Assembly: GCA_943704525.1 (NCBI GenBank) | Contig: CALSCQ010003236.1 | Span: forward strand, 1 to 30,965 | DNA: 30,965 nucleotides | Direction of reading: 5' to 3' | Origin: Pigoraptor vietnamica | Lineage: Eukaryota; Opisthokonta; Filasterea | In this document: positions 19,328 through 30,407 of the stretch, piece after piece | Layout: the number at the start of each line of letters is the position of its first letter | Position numbering within the stretch: the first letter of the stretch is position 1 | Position numbers and translations under genes: made by a program | Notes under the pieces: model-generated | The model's database searches: none | The model's input: the letters and a program-made list of their open reading frames with translations, nothing else | What the model was told of the DNA's origin: nothing

Positions 19328-20164
19328 CTCGGGTCGAAGCTGTTGTGAGGGCTTGGATATGCCATTGCGTCGTCCTGTCGTCTCGCTTGCGTCTTGTTCG
19401 TCGGTTGCGTTGTTGTTGCTTGATGCAAACACACGCGCGTCTCTTTTTACACGCACACACATCACCGAGCAGACACTGTACATAATTCTATTTTCTACTA
19501 TCCATTTTGGCGCGCGCTTGTCGCGACGCGTCAAAGGGAAACGACTCGGGGACTCGGGAAGTCCGTGTTGTAACATAAACTATATATTTTTTCTTTTTTT
19601 TTTTTTAACTGAGAAAGAATTGTTCGAGGACCAGAATGGAATGTGCGATGAAAGAGGATTGTGAGCACAAAATACGTTCGCAGACAATGAGAAGCCTGCG
19701 TCTCTAAGGTTTCTCAGAGCATGCTGGAGTATTTGTTGAGTGAGGAATTAGATAAAATTACTTTTATCTGTCGTGCTCCAATATTATTTAAGTAAAGTTC
19801 ATAATTGATGTAAAATTGTCTATTTAAACAGTATTATTTGGCGCATGTGGGAAAAAATTGTGCTTTTCCCCACATTTTCAATTGCAAGAGCCCTCAGTCA
19901 CATTCAATCGGTGAGTAACGCAACGCCCCACTGTGTGTTGTGCTGTGCTCTCGTGTTTGCGATTCAGAAAAGATGCGACGCGGGCGCTTCTTCGTGTTTC
20001 GTTGTAAGCAACAGTCTCACTTTCCACAGTTGAGTTTGTCCGTGTCATAAGCAACTTTTGCGTAGTTAACTGCCAACACAACACGCTGTCTCTGCGTACG
20101 TCACTCCGTTGCGTCCCATAAAACCCATTTGATGCGCACGTGAACGCACGGCGCTGTTGCGAAC
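19328..20164. other. Intergenic region upstream of the UBR5 gene
   Basis: 837 bases holding the 3' UTR of the cNMP-domain gene and the promoter/5' UTR of the UBR5-type gene. 19470-19900 is AT-rich with a T-rich run near 19588-19606. A TACGTCA motif (TGACGTA on the minus strand) lies at 20097-20103, about 60 bases before the start codon. No gene recognised. Confidence 0.6.
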
Positions 20165-23130
20165 ATGCCTCCGGGCATGGGGGGGACCGCCTCCCCCGAA
20201 CCCGAGTCGCGCAATGCACCAGCGCCGGTCGCTCTGCTGCGCGAGCTGACGGTCCAGAGAGCGGGCTTGCCCGGGGCGCCCATCCCCGCGACGCCGCGCG
20301 TGCTCGGACGGCCTCTGCCCGACAGCGGTTTCCGCCACGTGCACGCGTACGACAGCGGCGTGGATCATGTGGTCTTGGGCCCGCTCGACTGGATCGCCTA
20401 CATTGTGAAGGGGCGACTTGTCAAGTGCCGGCTCGACGTCGGCATCTACGACGGGCTCTTTCAGACGGCGCCCCCGGCGTCGCCCGGTGCTGCGGGCCCG
20501 TCGGGTGTTGGAGCCGCACGGCGCGTGTCGGGAGACGAGGCGCCGCAGTCCCCTCTACCTCCCGCGCCGTTCCTCGGTGAGCGCAGTTGGGATGGGCCGT
20601 CCGGGGGCTTCGTCAAGCTGGCAGCGATGGCGTCCGAGGTCGTCGCAGTGGGTGCGGACGGCGCACTCTACCGTTGGAAGTGGGAATCGGAGGACGAAAG
20701 TGGCCGGGGACTGCACCCGCTGTGCGAGGCGCTCGGGGTGTGGGTCCCGGGCGGTGCCGCGGGCGAGCGCGTCGCGGACGTCTCGGCGTGCACAGTGCGT
20801 TGCACTGTCCTCTCTACGACAGGCAAGTGCGCGACGTTCTACGATGAGGCGGTGCGCTCGCTGGCGTCGGGCGAGCTTGCCTCGCTCGGCGTACTTGAGC
20901 GCTTGGAGCATGGCTTTGGGTTTTCGCCGCTGCGGGGCCCGCACCACCAGGGAACGCCGGCCAAGCCCACAGCGGATCCCTTTCGCGCGGACCCGGCCGT
21001 TTCCGTGTCGACCTCCGTGACGGCGACCTTTGCCGTGACGCGGAGCGGGCGGATGTTCCGGTGGGGCTTCTTTGGGGCGTGCGCGCCGGTGGAGGCCGCG
21101 GGGGACGATAAGAAGAAGGCGAAGGCGGCCGATAAGGACAAGGACGCAGACAAGGGCAAGGGGAGCAAGGACGCGGCGGGGCCGTCGTCGCCCCCCGCGA
21201 AGGCACTGCCGAAGCGCGGCGACCGCGTGTTCAACCGCAAGCTGCTCGACGACCTCGCCCAGAACGTGCTTGCTCTGTGCGCCGCACTCGCGCCTACGGG
21301 CGACGCCGAGCGCCTGCCTGGCGACTACGCCGTCGGCCGCCTGGAGGAGAAGGTACTACAGGGAAAGCCCGCGGCACAGCGGGAAATTGTTGTGCTTGAC
21401 TCTCCCCTCGCGCCGTCGAAGCACGGCGAGTTCCGTGCCGTCGCCGCGCCCGGGCAGCTGATCCCCCTCGCTGTGCCTAGTGGCAGCCTTCCGCGCCCAC
21501 TCGGCGTGATTGTGGGTATCGACGGCGCGAATGCAATTGTGCGCCTCGATGCGGAGAAGACGGCTGACGGGACGCCCACCGAGGACGAATATCGAGTGCT
21601 GGAGCTGTCGTCGCTCGCTGCGTGCGACGCGTCGGCATCGGGCGTCTCTGCGGACGCTCTTGGGGACGTCGTTCGCCGCTTTGGACAGTGTGTCACGGAA
21701 CCCGCGGGCATGGAAATCGACGACGGCATTGCGGCGGTGTGCGTCACGTGCTCGTTCCCCGACCTGCACGTGCTCGCTCGCGCGAAGGCGGCCGCCCAGG
21801 GCGACTCTGCCGCGGGCGACGCGGCTGTCGCGCGTACCAACGACCTCTTCTACTGCCGGATGTCTCACGATGAATGGAAGAAAGACGCCGAGTCGAAGGG
21901 CGTGCAGCCCGCGACGCAGCAGCCCGACAGCGGCTTCCAGTGCCTCGTGTGCGCGGAGAAATTTGCGAGCAGGAACCGCCTCTTTGCGCACCTCAGGGCG
22001 CGCGGCCACGAAGTCGGCACCACGCAGAAGGCGGGTCGCTTCTCGGGCCTCGGCATTGCACCGCCGCCCGCTGCCGTGGCGTCGTTCCGCGTGCTCGCGG
22101 ATCCACGCGAGAAGGGCGCCGCGCTGCTGGTCGACAGCGCCAGCTACGTGTATCCCCTCTCGCCCGCCGGCATGAACACGCCCGAGACGGTCTTCACGCT
22201 GCGCGGCGTGCCGGACGACTGCAAGCCGGACTCCAAGGCCGTCGAGTCGCTCGCTGCGCCGCTGTCTTCGCCGCGCGTTACGTTTTTGACGACGGGCACT
22301 TCTGTGCGCGGGCCCTATAAGCTGCGGGTCTACCGGATGCTCGTGGGGTACCTTGGCGACGATCAGCGCGCCATGTCGACGCCGGATGCGGCGATTGCGG
22401 CGCTCATTGCGCGCGGCGTCCTCCCCCTGGGTCGCAACGTGCTGCACGTGTGCACTGCCGCCGAGCAGCTGACCGCTGTCCGCGCGGCCGTCGGCGAACC
22501 GCGTTTTGAAGCGATGCTCCGCGAACGCGACTGGCGCGGGGACACACCGCTGTCTCTGGCGGTTAAGGAGCAGCGGCTGGGCGTGGCCTCGCATCTTCTG
22601 TTTGTCCTGCCCAAGGGACCTGACGCAACCCGCGCGGGCGCCAAGGACGCGTCCGCCGTCGCCGATCCTTTCGGCGTGTGCGAGGCCTTCATTCGCCTCG
22701 TCGGCAAGCACGGGGACGGCGGCGAGAGTGCGGCGCCGTCCACACAACCCTCTGCCGGAGCAGCGTCGGGTGCGACGGGGGCTGCCGCGCAAGGGGACGA
22801 TGCGCGCGGGGCCTCCGAGTTTGCTGTTCGCGACTGGGCCGCGGCGGCCGACCAGCTCTCTGTGCTGGGTGCGGCGAAGGTGTCGGCAGACAAGGCGGTG
22901 CTCGTCCCGAGCTCGCGCAACAAAGTGGGGGCCGTGTGGCGCCGCTCGCGAGTGCAGGTCGCCGCGGGTTTTGAGACGACGTTCACCTTTGCGATCCAGA
23001 ACGCCGCGTTTCAGCCGGCGGATGGGTTTGCGTTTGTCATTCAGAACGTGGGGTGAGTGTTTGTGGATGTGCGCTGCACTCGTGTGTGTGTGTATGTGTG
23101 TGTGTGTGTGTGTCTGTGTGTGTCTGTGTG

Positions 23131-23178
<48 letters not shown>

Positions 23179-26100
23179 CGTGTGCGTGTGTGTGTAAACT
23201 TGTTCGCACACGCGTGGGTGACCCTGTGCTGATTACGGCCATGCGCGCAGGTCCCAGCGGCTGGGCGAGGGCGCGCAGCAGTTGGGCTACGGCGGCATCC
23301 CCATGAGCCTCGCCATCGAATTTGACGTGTATGCGAACGACGACCTCGAAGACCCCCTGCTGCCCCACGTGAGCGTGCAGACGCGGTGGGAGGCAGACAA
23401 CCAGGCGCACCACCGTTACTCGCTCGGGTGCTGCGAGAACCCGCCGCCGATCACGGAGGGGAACACGCACGCGTGCACCATCAAGTACTCGCCTGCGCGG
23501 AACAACATTGAAATTTACATCGACAGCACGTCCATCCTCTCGGTCGAGCTCGGTGCGTGTGCTGCTTGCTGTTAGTTACATTTCTACCCCTTTGTTTGTT
23601 GTCGATAAGAGTGTCCGCCGTGTTCGCTGACACGCGATGCTTTGTGAGCAGGGCCCAACAAATCGCTGCGCAACATCTGCGATGCGAACGGCGAGGCCTT
23701 TGTCGGCTTCACGGCGGCAACGAGCCAGCTCGCGGCGGTCTTCCACGTCGGCGAATGGTCGTACAAAGGTGCGATTTCGTCGCTTGTGTTTGGTGCCGCT
23801 GTGTGCCAGCTCGGACCGTCACTAACATCCGGACTTTTGTACACCAACAGCGGATGTCCGCCCTGAGAAGCCCGTGCTCCGCGCGCTATTGGACAAGGGC
23901 GCGTTTGCTGAGCTCGAGGCGATCGACTTTGCCACGCTGCCCCTAACGGCCGTCGCCACGATCGCGGACGGCGCGCAGGCGAACGTTCCCGGCACGCTCC
24001 TCGGGGCCATCCCTGCCGTGCGCGACTTCATGGCGTCGTCGTCGGCGTCGTCGCTCACGCTGGACTCTCTTGTTCCCGTGTCCGTGCTGAGCGAAGTGTT
24101 GGCGCTCGTTGCGCCGGGCAAGTCGGTGTCGGGCGTGCTTGCGGAGACGGCCGCGCAGAAGGGCCTGGAGGTGCCGTCGGTGGAGGGCCCGCTTCCGTTG
24201 GCGGCAATCTTCCGCCCGGAAGTCGCCGCGCGCGCTCTCTCGCGAATGTGGCAGGACGGGCTCCGCACGCGCATGATTGCGTGGATCGGCGCTGCGAGGC
24301 CTGAGCTGTTTGCTGCGTCGTCCCCCTCGCTCGGCCTTTCGCCCTTTCTCGAGTGCCTGCGCACGGGCCGGTACCACATGGCGGACTGCATCCTCAAGAG
24401 CGTCGCGCCCGCGCGGAGGGACCTCGCGGACACGCTTCTCGCCGCGCGCGACGCAGCGGGACAGACGGTGCTGCATGCGATTGCGGGACGGCCGGCCGCC
24501 GGCGCCGCTCCCACAGGGCAGGCTGCACAGGCGGCGGGGAAGGGCTCTGTCTTGCCTCCCGCACCGCCCAACGATGTCGAATTGGCGCGCATTCGCTCGC
24601 TTGTCGAGGACTTTTTTGTCGTGTGCGCTGCGTCGCGTCCGGAGATGTTGTGGGCGCGAGACTCACAGGTGGGCTGCCCGCACACTTTCTCACATGGTCA
24701 TGGCCGGTGACGTGTTTTTGTTTTCATCTCATCCGTTCCAATTCTCACACTTTCACTGCACCTCCTTTTTTTGTCCGCAGGGCAAGACGGCAGTGTCGTT
24801 GGCCGTGGCGAGCGGCAACTACACTGTCGCTGCCACCATTCTCTCGGCGGCTCTCAAACACCAGGCGGAGGCCGAGCGGCGCGCGCGGGAGGCGGTGGCA
24901 AGTGGTGTCGCCCCCTCGACGCCCGTGACGCCCATTCCCGCGCAATTTTGGGAGGAGATGCTGTGCAAGAGCGAGTACCCGGCGTTTGGGCCCACGGACG
25001 CGTCTGGATCGCCCGACAAGGTGCGCAGTGGTGGCGCGTGGGCTTGTGCTCAGTGGTGGCGCGTGGGCTTGTACGCAGTGGTCGCGTGGGCTTGTGGGCA
25101 GTGGTGGCGCGTGGGCTTGTGCGCAATGGTGGCGCATGGGCTTGTCCCGGTTGTTTGCGCTGTTCCTTTTGGTTTTCCATTTTTGGGGTTCTGCTCACGT
25201 GCCGACTCGTGCCATGCCATGCAGAGCAAGAAGACCGGCATTTGCCTCCTCCACCGCATCGTGGTCGAAGCGTCGCGCGGGCAGCACGGCCCTGCGAACT
25301 ACTGGAAGTCGCTTGCGCAGACAGAGACGATGCACGACGGCATTCCCCTGGTGAGAGTCGCAGTCGGCGTCCGCTGAGTGTGCGCCTACTGTCAGCCGAT
25401 TGTCCGCTTGCATGTGGGCAAACCCGAGAGCCGCCTTCACCTGCGCGCGCCATGCCACTGCTCTTGCGCTCACTGACCTCCGTCTCCTTCTGCCTCGCCC
25501 TTTCATAGGCACTCGCCCTCAACAATTGCACGTCGGTGATGAGCGGGCGGCAGTACCCCACGCAGCGCTACTTTACGTGCATCGACTGCCGCCCGCCCGT
25601 CGAAGGCGAGGTTATTCTTGCGGCGTGCGAGGCCTGCATCGCCGTGTGCCACCGTGGCCACAAGATCGGAAAGGAGCACTACGCGGGGTGCGTTTGCCCG
25701 CCACCTCAGTCGCTGCTTCTGTTGCGATTCCAAATGTCTCGTGCGCATGAAGGGCTCAGGCGCCTTTCTGGCGCAGTTGTACTGATTACCCCCCTCTCTT
25801 TTTCTCTTAACGCGCCACAGCTTTTTCTGCGATTGCGGCGCGGGCGAGCTCAAGGTCACGTGCTGCGTCAACAAGCTCTCGGACCTGATTGTGGGTGACA
25901 CGAAGCGGCACCTCGAGGGCCCCGTGCACGAGCAGAAGATTGAGCTCATCCGCGTGGCAGCCGAGTGCGCGGCCAGGCACGTCCCAGCTGCCCTCGCCGA
26001 CTTGAGCCGCGGTGTGACGCCGCTGGGCGCCGCGCTGTACGCAGGACGATACGCCGAGGCACACGCGCTGCTGTCGGTCGCCGTCCCTCTTGCCGCCGCC

Positions 26101-29100
26101 GACGCCGCAACGGGCGAGCACAGCCATGCCGCCGGGTGCTGCAACGGGACGCACGCGAACAGCTCGAAGAGCTCGCTGCGTCGTGCGGACAGTTTCGATG
26201 GCGGCCTGGACGGCGGGTGGGACAGCGGGGACGAAAAGAAGAAGGGCGCACAGGTCACCGTGCCCGAGGTCCCGCCTCGCGATGCCGAGAGCCTCTCGCT
26301 GTTTGTGCGCGCGTGCGCACGCCGGGCGGGCGAGTGTGCTTCGGAGGTGAGGCGTGCACTCGTGGCGTGTGACCCGCGGGGCAACACGGCGCTGCACTAC
26401 GCGGCCGTCATGCTGGCCCGCCGTGACAAGGAGGCGCGCGCAATCCACGGCCTGCTGCCGTACGCAGGCGGCAAAGAGGTGGCGACCGACGACGCCGTGG
26501 CGGGGACGGGGGCGCAGAGGGGTCCCCTCTCCCTGCTGCCGCTGCTTTCGTCCGTCGCCAGGATGGCGATGATGCCGAATGCAACGCAGGAAATGCCGCT
26601 GACGCTGTACGTGCGCGGCCTGTCGAGGCTGCAGGGCCCGCCGCCTCCACCGTCGGCGGCGGACGAAGATGCCCAGCAATCGGCGCAGCGGGGCGACGAG
26701 CACGACGAGGCGCTGGCGCGGCGGCACGCGTCCCTCTTGAACCCCGAACTGCTGTCGTGGGAGTCTGTGCGAGCGGTGCTGCTGGTCGGGACGGACGACG
26801 TCCCGCGCGGCGTGGAGTGCCCGACAGATCCCTGGGACCACGACCGCATCGCGCGCCTCGACTCGTTTGTGGCAACATTGCTCTCGCTGCGCCCTCCCCT
26901 CTCGCTCGTGTGCTCCAAGGTTCTCCGGGTGCTCGCATCGGCGTGTGCGGCGGAGCGTGCGCAGGCCGGAGGCTCGTCCCGCCCGCCAGCAGGTGCCGGG
27001 TGGACGGCCGCGGACATTGTGCGTCGCTTTGTGCGGTCGTGCGCGCGCGTGTTTGTGCTGCGGTGCCTGAGCCCCGAGTCTGCCGCCGACGGCATCGTGC
27101 CCGACCCGCGCCAGGCCGCGGTCATAGCCGCGTACCGGCAGAACGCATCGCTGGTGTGGCTGACATTCCCCGACACGGCCATTGTGGCCCTCGCGGAGGC
27201 CGCCGCGGCGCTCTTTGCCCCCGTGGCGACGGGGACGGTCGAGGCCTTTCCCGGCTTTGACTCGTCGGGCAACGATCCCCTCGAGGCGCGGCGGTGGGCC
27301 GGCAGCAACCACGCGGCCACGTGGGTGCGCCCTCCGGACGCAGCGGGCGCCTCATCGACCGAGGGCGGTGCGTCGTCTGCGTCGGGCGGCGCTGGCGCTG
27401 AAGGCGGCGACGCGCGCAGGCCGTCGCAGCGGCGCGCGTTCCAGCCCAAGGACTACGATTGGGCCGTGCCATCGACGGACTCGGACCGCCACGCGGCCGC
27501 CGACATTGCGCGCATGTTTGGGCGCGTCGTCCGCGAGATTGCGGACCTCGCGTGCATGCTGCAGGCGCGCGACGGAGGCCACGGCGCGGCGGTGGAGGTG
27601 CTGCGCGGGACGCTGGCCGGGCCCACGCGCTGGCTGTCGGTGGCGATGGACGCGCTCGAGTCGCGGCTGCGCTTTGGAGGGCGGCTGCCCATGCCGGGGC
27701 CCATTCCGTCGATGTCCGCGTATGTGCTGTCGCTGCTGCGCGGGCGGTCGCGCGAGCACGGCGACACCAGGCCGTCCGTGTCCGTGGGCAGGTGAGTTTG
27801 TCTTGGCCTGCCTGCCGATTGTGTTTGGGTTTGCCCACTATCTGCGGTCCCGAGCTTGCGCTCACTGTATTTTCCCGTCGCAGCATGGGTCACGTGGGCT
27901 TTGTGCTGGACGCGTTTCTCTACTGCATGCGGCTGCACCCACAGCTGCTGTGCGAGGAGAAGGACGAGGAGACGGAGGCTGCCAGGGCTGCTGCTTCGTC
28001 TGCGGCCCTTCTGACGCCCACCCGCGCGACATCTGACGGCCAGAAGGGCAAGGGAAAGGAGCGCCTGGACGCGTCCCCGCGGCCGTTCCTCGCGCACCCG
28101 CAGCACCAGCACGGGACGCCGCTGTCGAAGCACGACTCGTTCTTCCGCAAGTCGCACTCGATCTCCCCATACCTCTCGAGCGGCGACGACATTGACATGC
28201 CCATTTATGAGGCGCCCCTGCGCCAGGCGTTGCCCCTCGCGCTCAACCCGACCCTGCTCAGCGAAGGCGCCGTCGGCGTACCGCTGCTGCAGTCCGGCAA
28301 CACGCCGCCGTCGGAGGCGCCCGCAGACGTGCGCTTGTTTGCGGATAGCGTGCTTGGGGCGCACGCGGGGGGCACGCGCGGGGCGGCGGCCACATGGGGA
28401 CCGCTCGCCGACAAGGGCTACGAGGACGTGACCGAGCGCTGGTGGCTGGCGCTGCGGCTGATGGGCCGGTCGCTCTTCGGGGCCATGTGTCTCGAGCGCG
28501 ACTCGTTTGTGGTCAGCGCAGTCGACTTTGACACGAAGGCGGCACACTTTCGCACGCAGATGGACACCCTGCGCCGGAGGGCCTCGAACGAGGTCGACCT
28601 CTCGCGCATCGTCCGGCCCGACATTGTGCGGACGTCCTTCAAGCAGCTCGACGCCCATTTTACCCGCCTCGCCCGCTCGCAGAGCTCGGACGGCGGGGGG
28701 GGTGCGTGGGGCGCGGGCTCTGTCGTCGTACGCTTCATGGACGAGCCCGGCGGCGGAAGCGGTGTCACGCGCGGCTGGTTCACGGCGCTGGCGGAGGCGC
28801 TGACGAGCACGGGGCGACTGGGACCCGAGCCCGCCGGTGGGGCTGCAGCCCCGGCGGCAAGCGGTCCTGGACCCACGCCGCCCCCTCCCCCGCCGGTCAT
28901 GGGCGGGGGCGGGGGAGCGGGCGGCGCCGGGCACGCTGCCCACGAGCTCGATGCATTCTCTTGGCCCGCGCCGCTGCTCTTTGAGCCCGGACCGGCTGGG
29001 TTCTTCGCGCCGCGGTACCACCCGTGCATGGCGCGCTTTGGCGGGAAGGAAGGGGGGAAGGACAAGGAAGTGTCGGAGGAGGCGCGGCGACTGCGGACGC

Positions 29101-30228
29101 TGTACGTGTGCATCGGGCGCTTCATAGGGCTGGCGCTGTCCGAGCAGCTGATCCTTCCGCTGGCGCTGTCGCGGCCGGTCGTCAAGTTTCTCATGGGCCG
29201 CCGGCTGTTTTCGCACGACCTCGCGTTCTACTCGCCAACCAAGTACGAGAGCCTCCGCCACCTGCTCGTCATGTCGCCCGAGGAGCTTGCGGGCTGCAAC
29301 CTCACGTTCGTGGCGCCGCGCTCTGCGGAGGAAGGCGGCGGCGAAGTGGGCCTTCTGGATGGGGGCGGCGGGGAGGACGTGCCGGTCACCGCGGACAACG
29401 TGCACGAGTACGTCAAGCGGCACGCGCGCTTCATCATGGTCGACAACGTGCTGCCCGCACTCGAGGCGCTGCGCGACGGCTTCCAGCAGGTCGGTGTTTT
29501 TTTTTATTATTATTCTTTTTTTTTTTTTTTGGTTTCGATTTTTCGCACTTTGTCGGGCATGGTGCCGTGTTGCTGAGTTTTTCCTTTCTGCGGCTGCAGA
29601 TCATTCCCGCGTCTGTGCTGTCGTACATCACGCCGGAGGAGTTTCATCTGCTGCTGAACGGGTGCGGCTGGGAGGTCGACGTCAACAAGCTCAAGCAGTG
29701 CACGCAGTTTACGAAGTAAGAGACGCTGCATTTGTGTGGGACGCATTGTGTGCGCTTCTGCTCGCTTACACCAACTCATTTTTGCCGCAGCGACAACACA
29801 TCAGCGGAAGACACCGCGGCCATGGAGGGGTGGTTCTGGGAGATTATGAAGGTGCGCTTGGGCGCCACTGTGCCTTTTTTTGTTGTTGCTTGTTCCGACT
29901 GCTTTTGTTTGTGGCTTGTAAGGCATCACCGACTCCCGCTTTACCCGCGCAGGAGTTTGAGGGCGAGGAGCGCAACAGGTTCCTCTACTTTACGACGGGC
30001 AGCACGCGCATGGCAGCCGACGCGTCGCGCTTCTCGCTCAAAGTCCACGTCGTGCCGTGCACCAATACGAACAGCAGCCGTACGTGCGGCCGGGGCCGCT
30101 GCATTCATCTTCCCACGGCGGCGGCGTGCTTTATGCGGCTGAATGTTCCCGTCTATGCCGCCAAGGACGTCTTCAAGGACAAGCTCCTCTACGCCATCAA
30201 CAACTGCGTCACGTACCAGCTCCACTGA
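20165..30228 (+). CDS. UBR5/Hyd-type HECT E3 ubiquitin ligase with inserted L-type lectin and C2H2 finger
   Basis: Exons 20165-23052, 23251-23552, 23652-23768, 23851-24668, 24781-25020, 25225-25350, 25509-25687, 25821-27791, 27884-29489, 29600-29715, 29791-29851, 29953-30228; about 2,899 residues (human UBR5 about 2,800). The N-terminal RCC1-like propeller region (about 40-750) includes ADGALYRWKW, matching KGELYQWKW of human UBR5. A C2H2 finger lies at 593-615. An ankyrin-like stretch NVLHVCTA matches NILHACV. The L-type lectin spans about 897-1102. GKTAVSLAVASGNYTVAATI matches the segment before the UBR box. The UBR box (about 1503-1575) has FTCIDC, ACEACIAVCHRGH and FFCDCGAGE. FFRKSHS matches FFRRSDS. 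The HECT domain ends with LPTAAACF; the catalytic cysteine codon is 30127-30129. The MLLE domain that sits before the human C-lobe is absent, and no UBA domain is visible. UBR boxes bind N-degrons and HECT domains pass ubiquitin through the cysteine. The lectin suggests glycan-directed substrates (inference). Confidence 0.93.
21938..22010 (+). other. C2H2 zinc finger segment of the UBR5-type ligase
   Basis: C593-x2-C596-x12-H609-x5-H615 within FQCLVCAEKF...LRARGH, a U1/JAZ-like spacing usual for RNA- or protein-binding fingers. I know of no such finger at this place in animal UBR5. Confidence 0.75.
22853..23768 (+). other. L-type (legume) lectin domain segment of the UBR5-type ligase
   Basis: It covers the end of exon 1 and exons 2-3. 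Landmarks: GFETTFTFAIQN, ADGFAFVIQN (D953), LGYGGIP, and the metal loop IEFDVYAND...EDPLLPH. Residues E986, D988, Y990, N992, D997 and H1002 have the same identity and spacing as ConA E8, D10, Y12, N14, D19 and H24. The domain closes with AFVGFTAAT, as L-type lectins do. Confidence 0.85.
23082..23195 (+). repeat. GT microsatellite in UBR5 intron 1
   Basis: About 114 bases of nearly pure GT with a few interruptions (A, C), inside the 23053-23250 intron. This alternating purine-pyrimidine DNA could adopt Z-form. Confidence 0.95.
25021..25143 (+). repeat. Minisatellite, five 23-25 nt units starting at a splice donor
   Basis: Units start at 25021, 25046, 25071, 25094 and 25119. The consensus begins GTGCGCAGTGGTGGCGCG. 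The first unit begins exactly at the donor of UBR5 intron 5, so each copy repeats a GTGCGCAG-like donor. Confidence 0.9.
25021..25224 (+). other. UBR5 intron 5, 204 nt, stop-free and a multiple of three
   Basis: Donor AAG|GTGCGC, acceptor CATGCAG. Read through in frame there is no stop over 68 codons (Trp/Ala/Gly-rich), so retention would give an insertion just before the UBR box. An intron is favoured because neighbouring segments align without it. Confidence 0.6.
29497..29530 (+). repeat. T-rich tract in UBR5 intron 9
   Basis: T runs interrupted by ATTATTATTC, between the donor at 29490 and the acceptor at 29597-29599. Confidence 0.85.
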
Positions 30229-30392
30229 AAATACAGTGAATCTCTGCGCACGGCTCCCTGAAATGTTGTCGGGGGTCCTCTTCTGCTGGTGCACTGTGCC
30301 CGCACGAGGTCTGAGATCCCGGCGACTATGTGTACAATGCAAGAGAGAGAAGAAAGGGACGGCAGGCGGACAAGCAAGAAAATAGAATTGAT

Positions 30393-30397
30393 AAAAA
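30393..30397 (-). terminator. Pol III terminator of tRNA-Ala
   Basis: TTTTT on the minus strand begins 11 bases after the discriminator base of the tRNA, the usual RNA polymerase III stop. Confidence 0.7.
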
Positions 30398-30407
30398 TTA
30401 ATTTGCT

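Noticed and set aside
21356-23470. A 704-codon minus-strand open frame opposite the UBR5 gene
   Set aside because: It runs through the GT repeat as His/Thr repeats and has no recognisable domain; the plus strand is clearly UBR5.
23082-25143. Repeat arrays as a CRISPR array
   Set aside because: Units are adjacent without unique spacers, and the context is eukaryotic intronic DNA.
25021-25224. Treating the minisatellite as a coding repeat of UBR5
   Set aside because: It is in frame, but the unit length (23-25) shifts the frame each copy so no protein repeat results, and both ends are good splice sites.
27453-29423. A 656-codon minus-strand open frame opposite the HECT region
   Set aside because: Antisense shadow of UBR5 exons 8-9 that crosses an intron; no family similarity.
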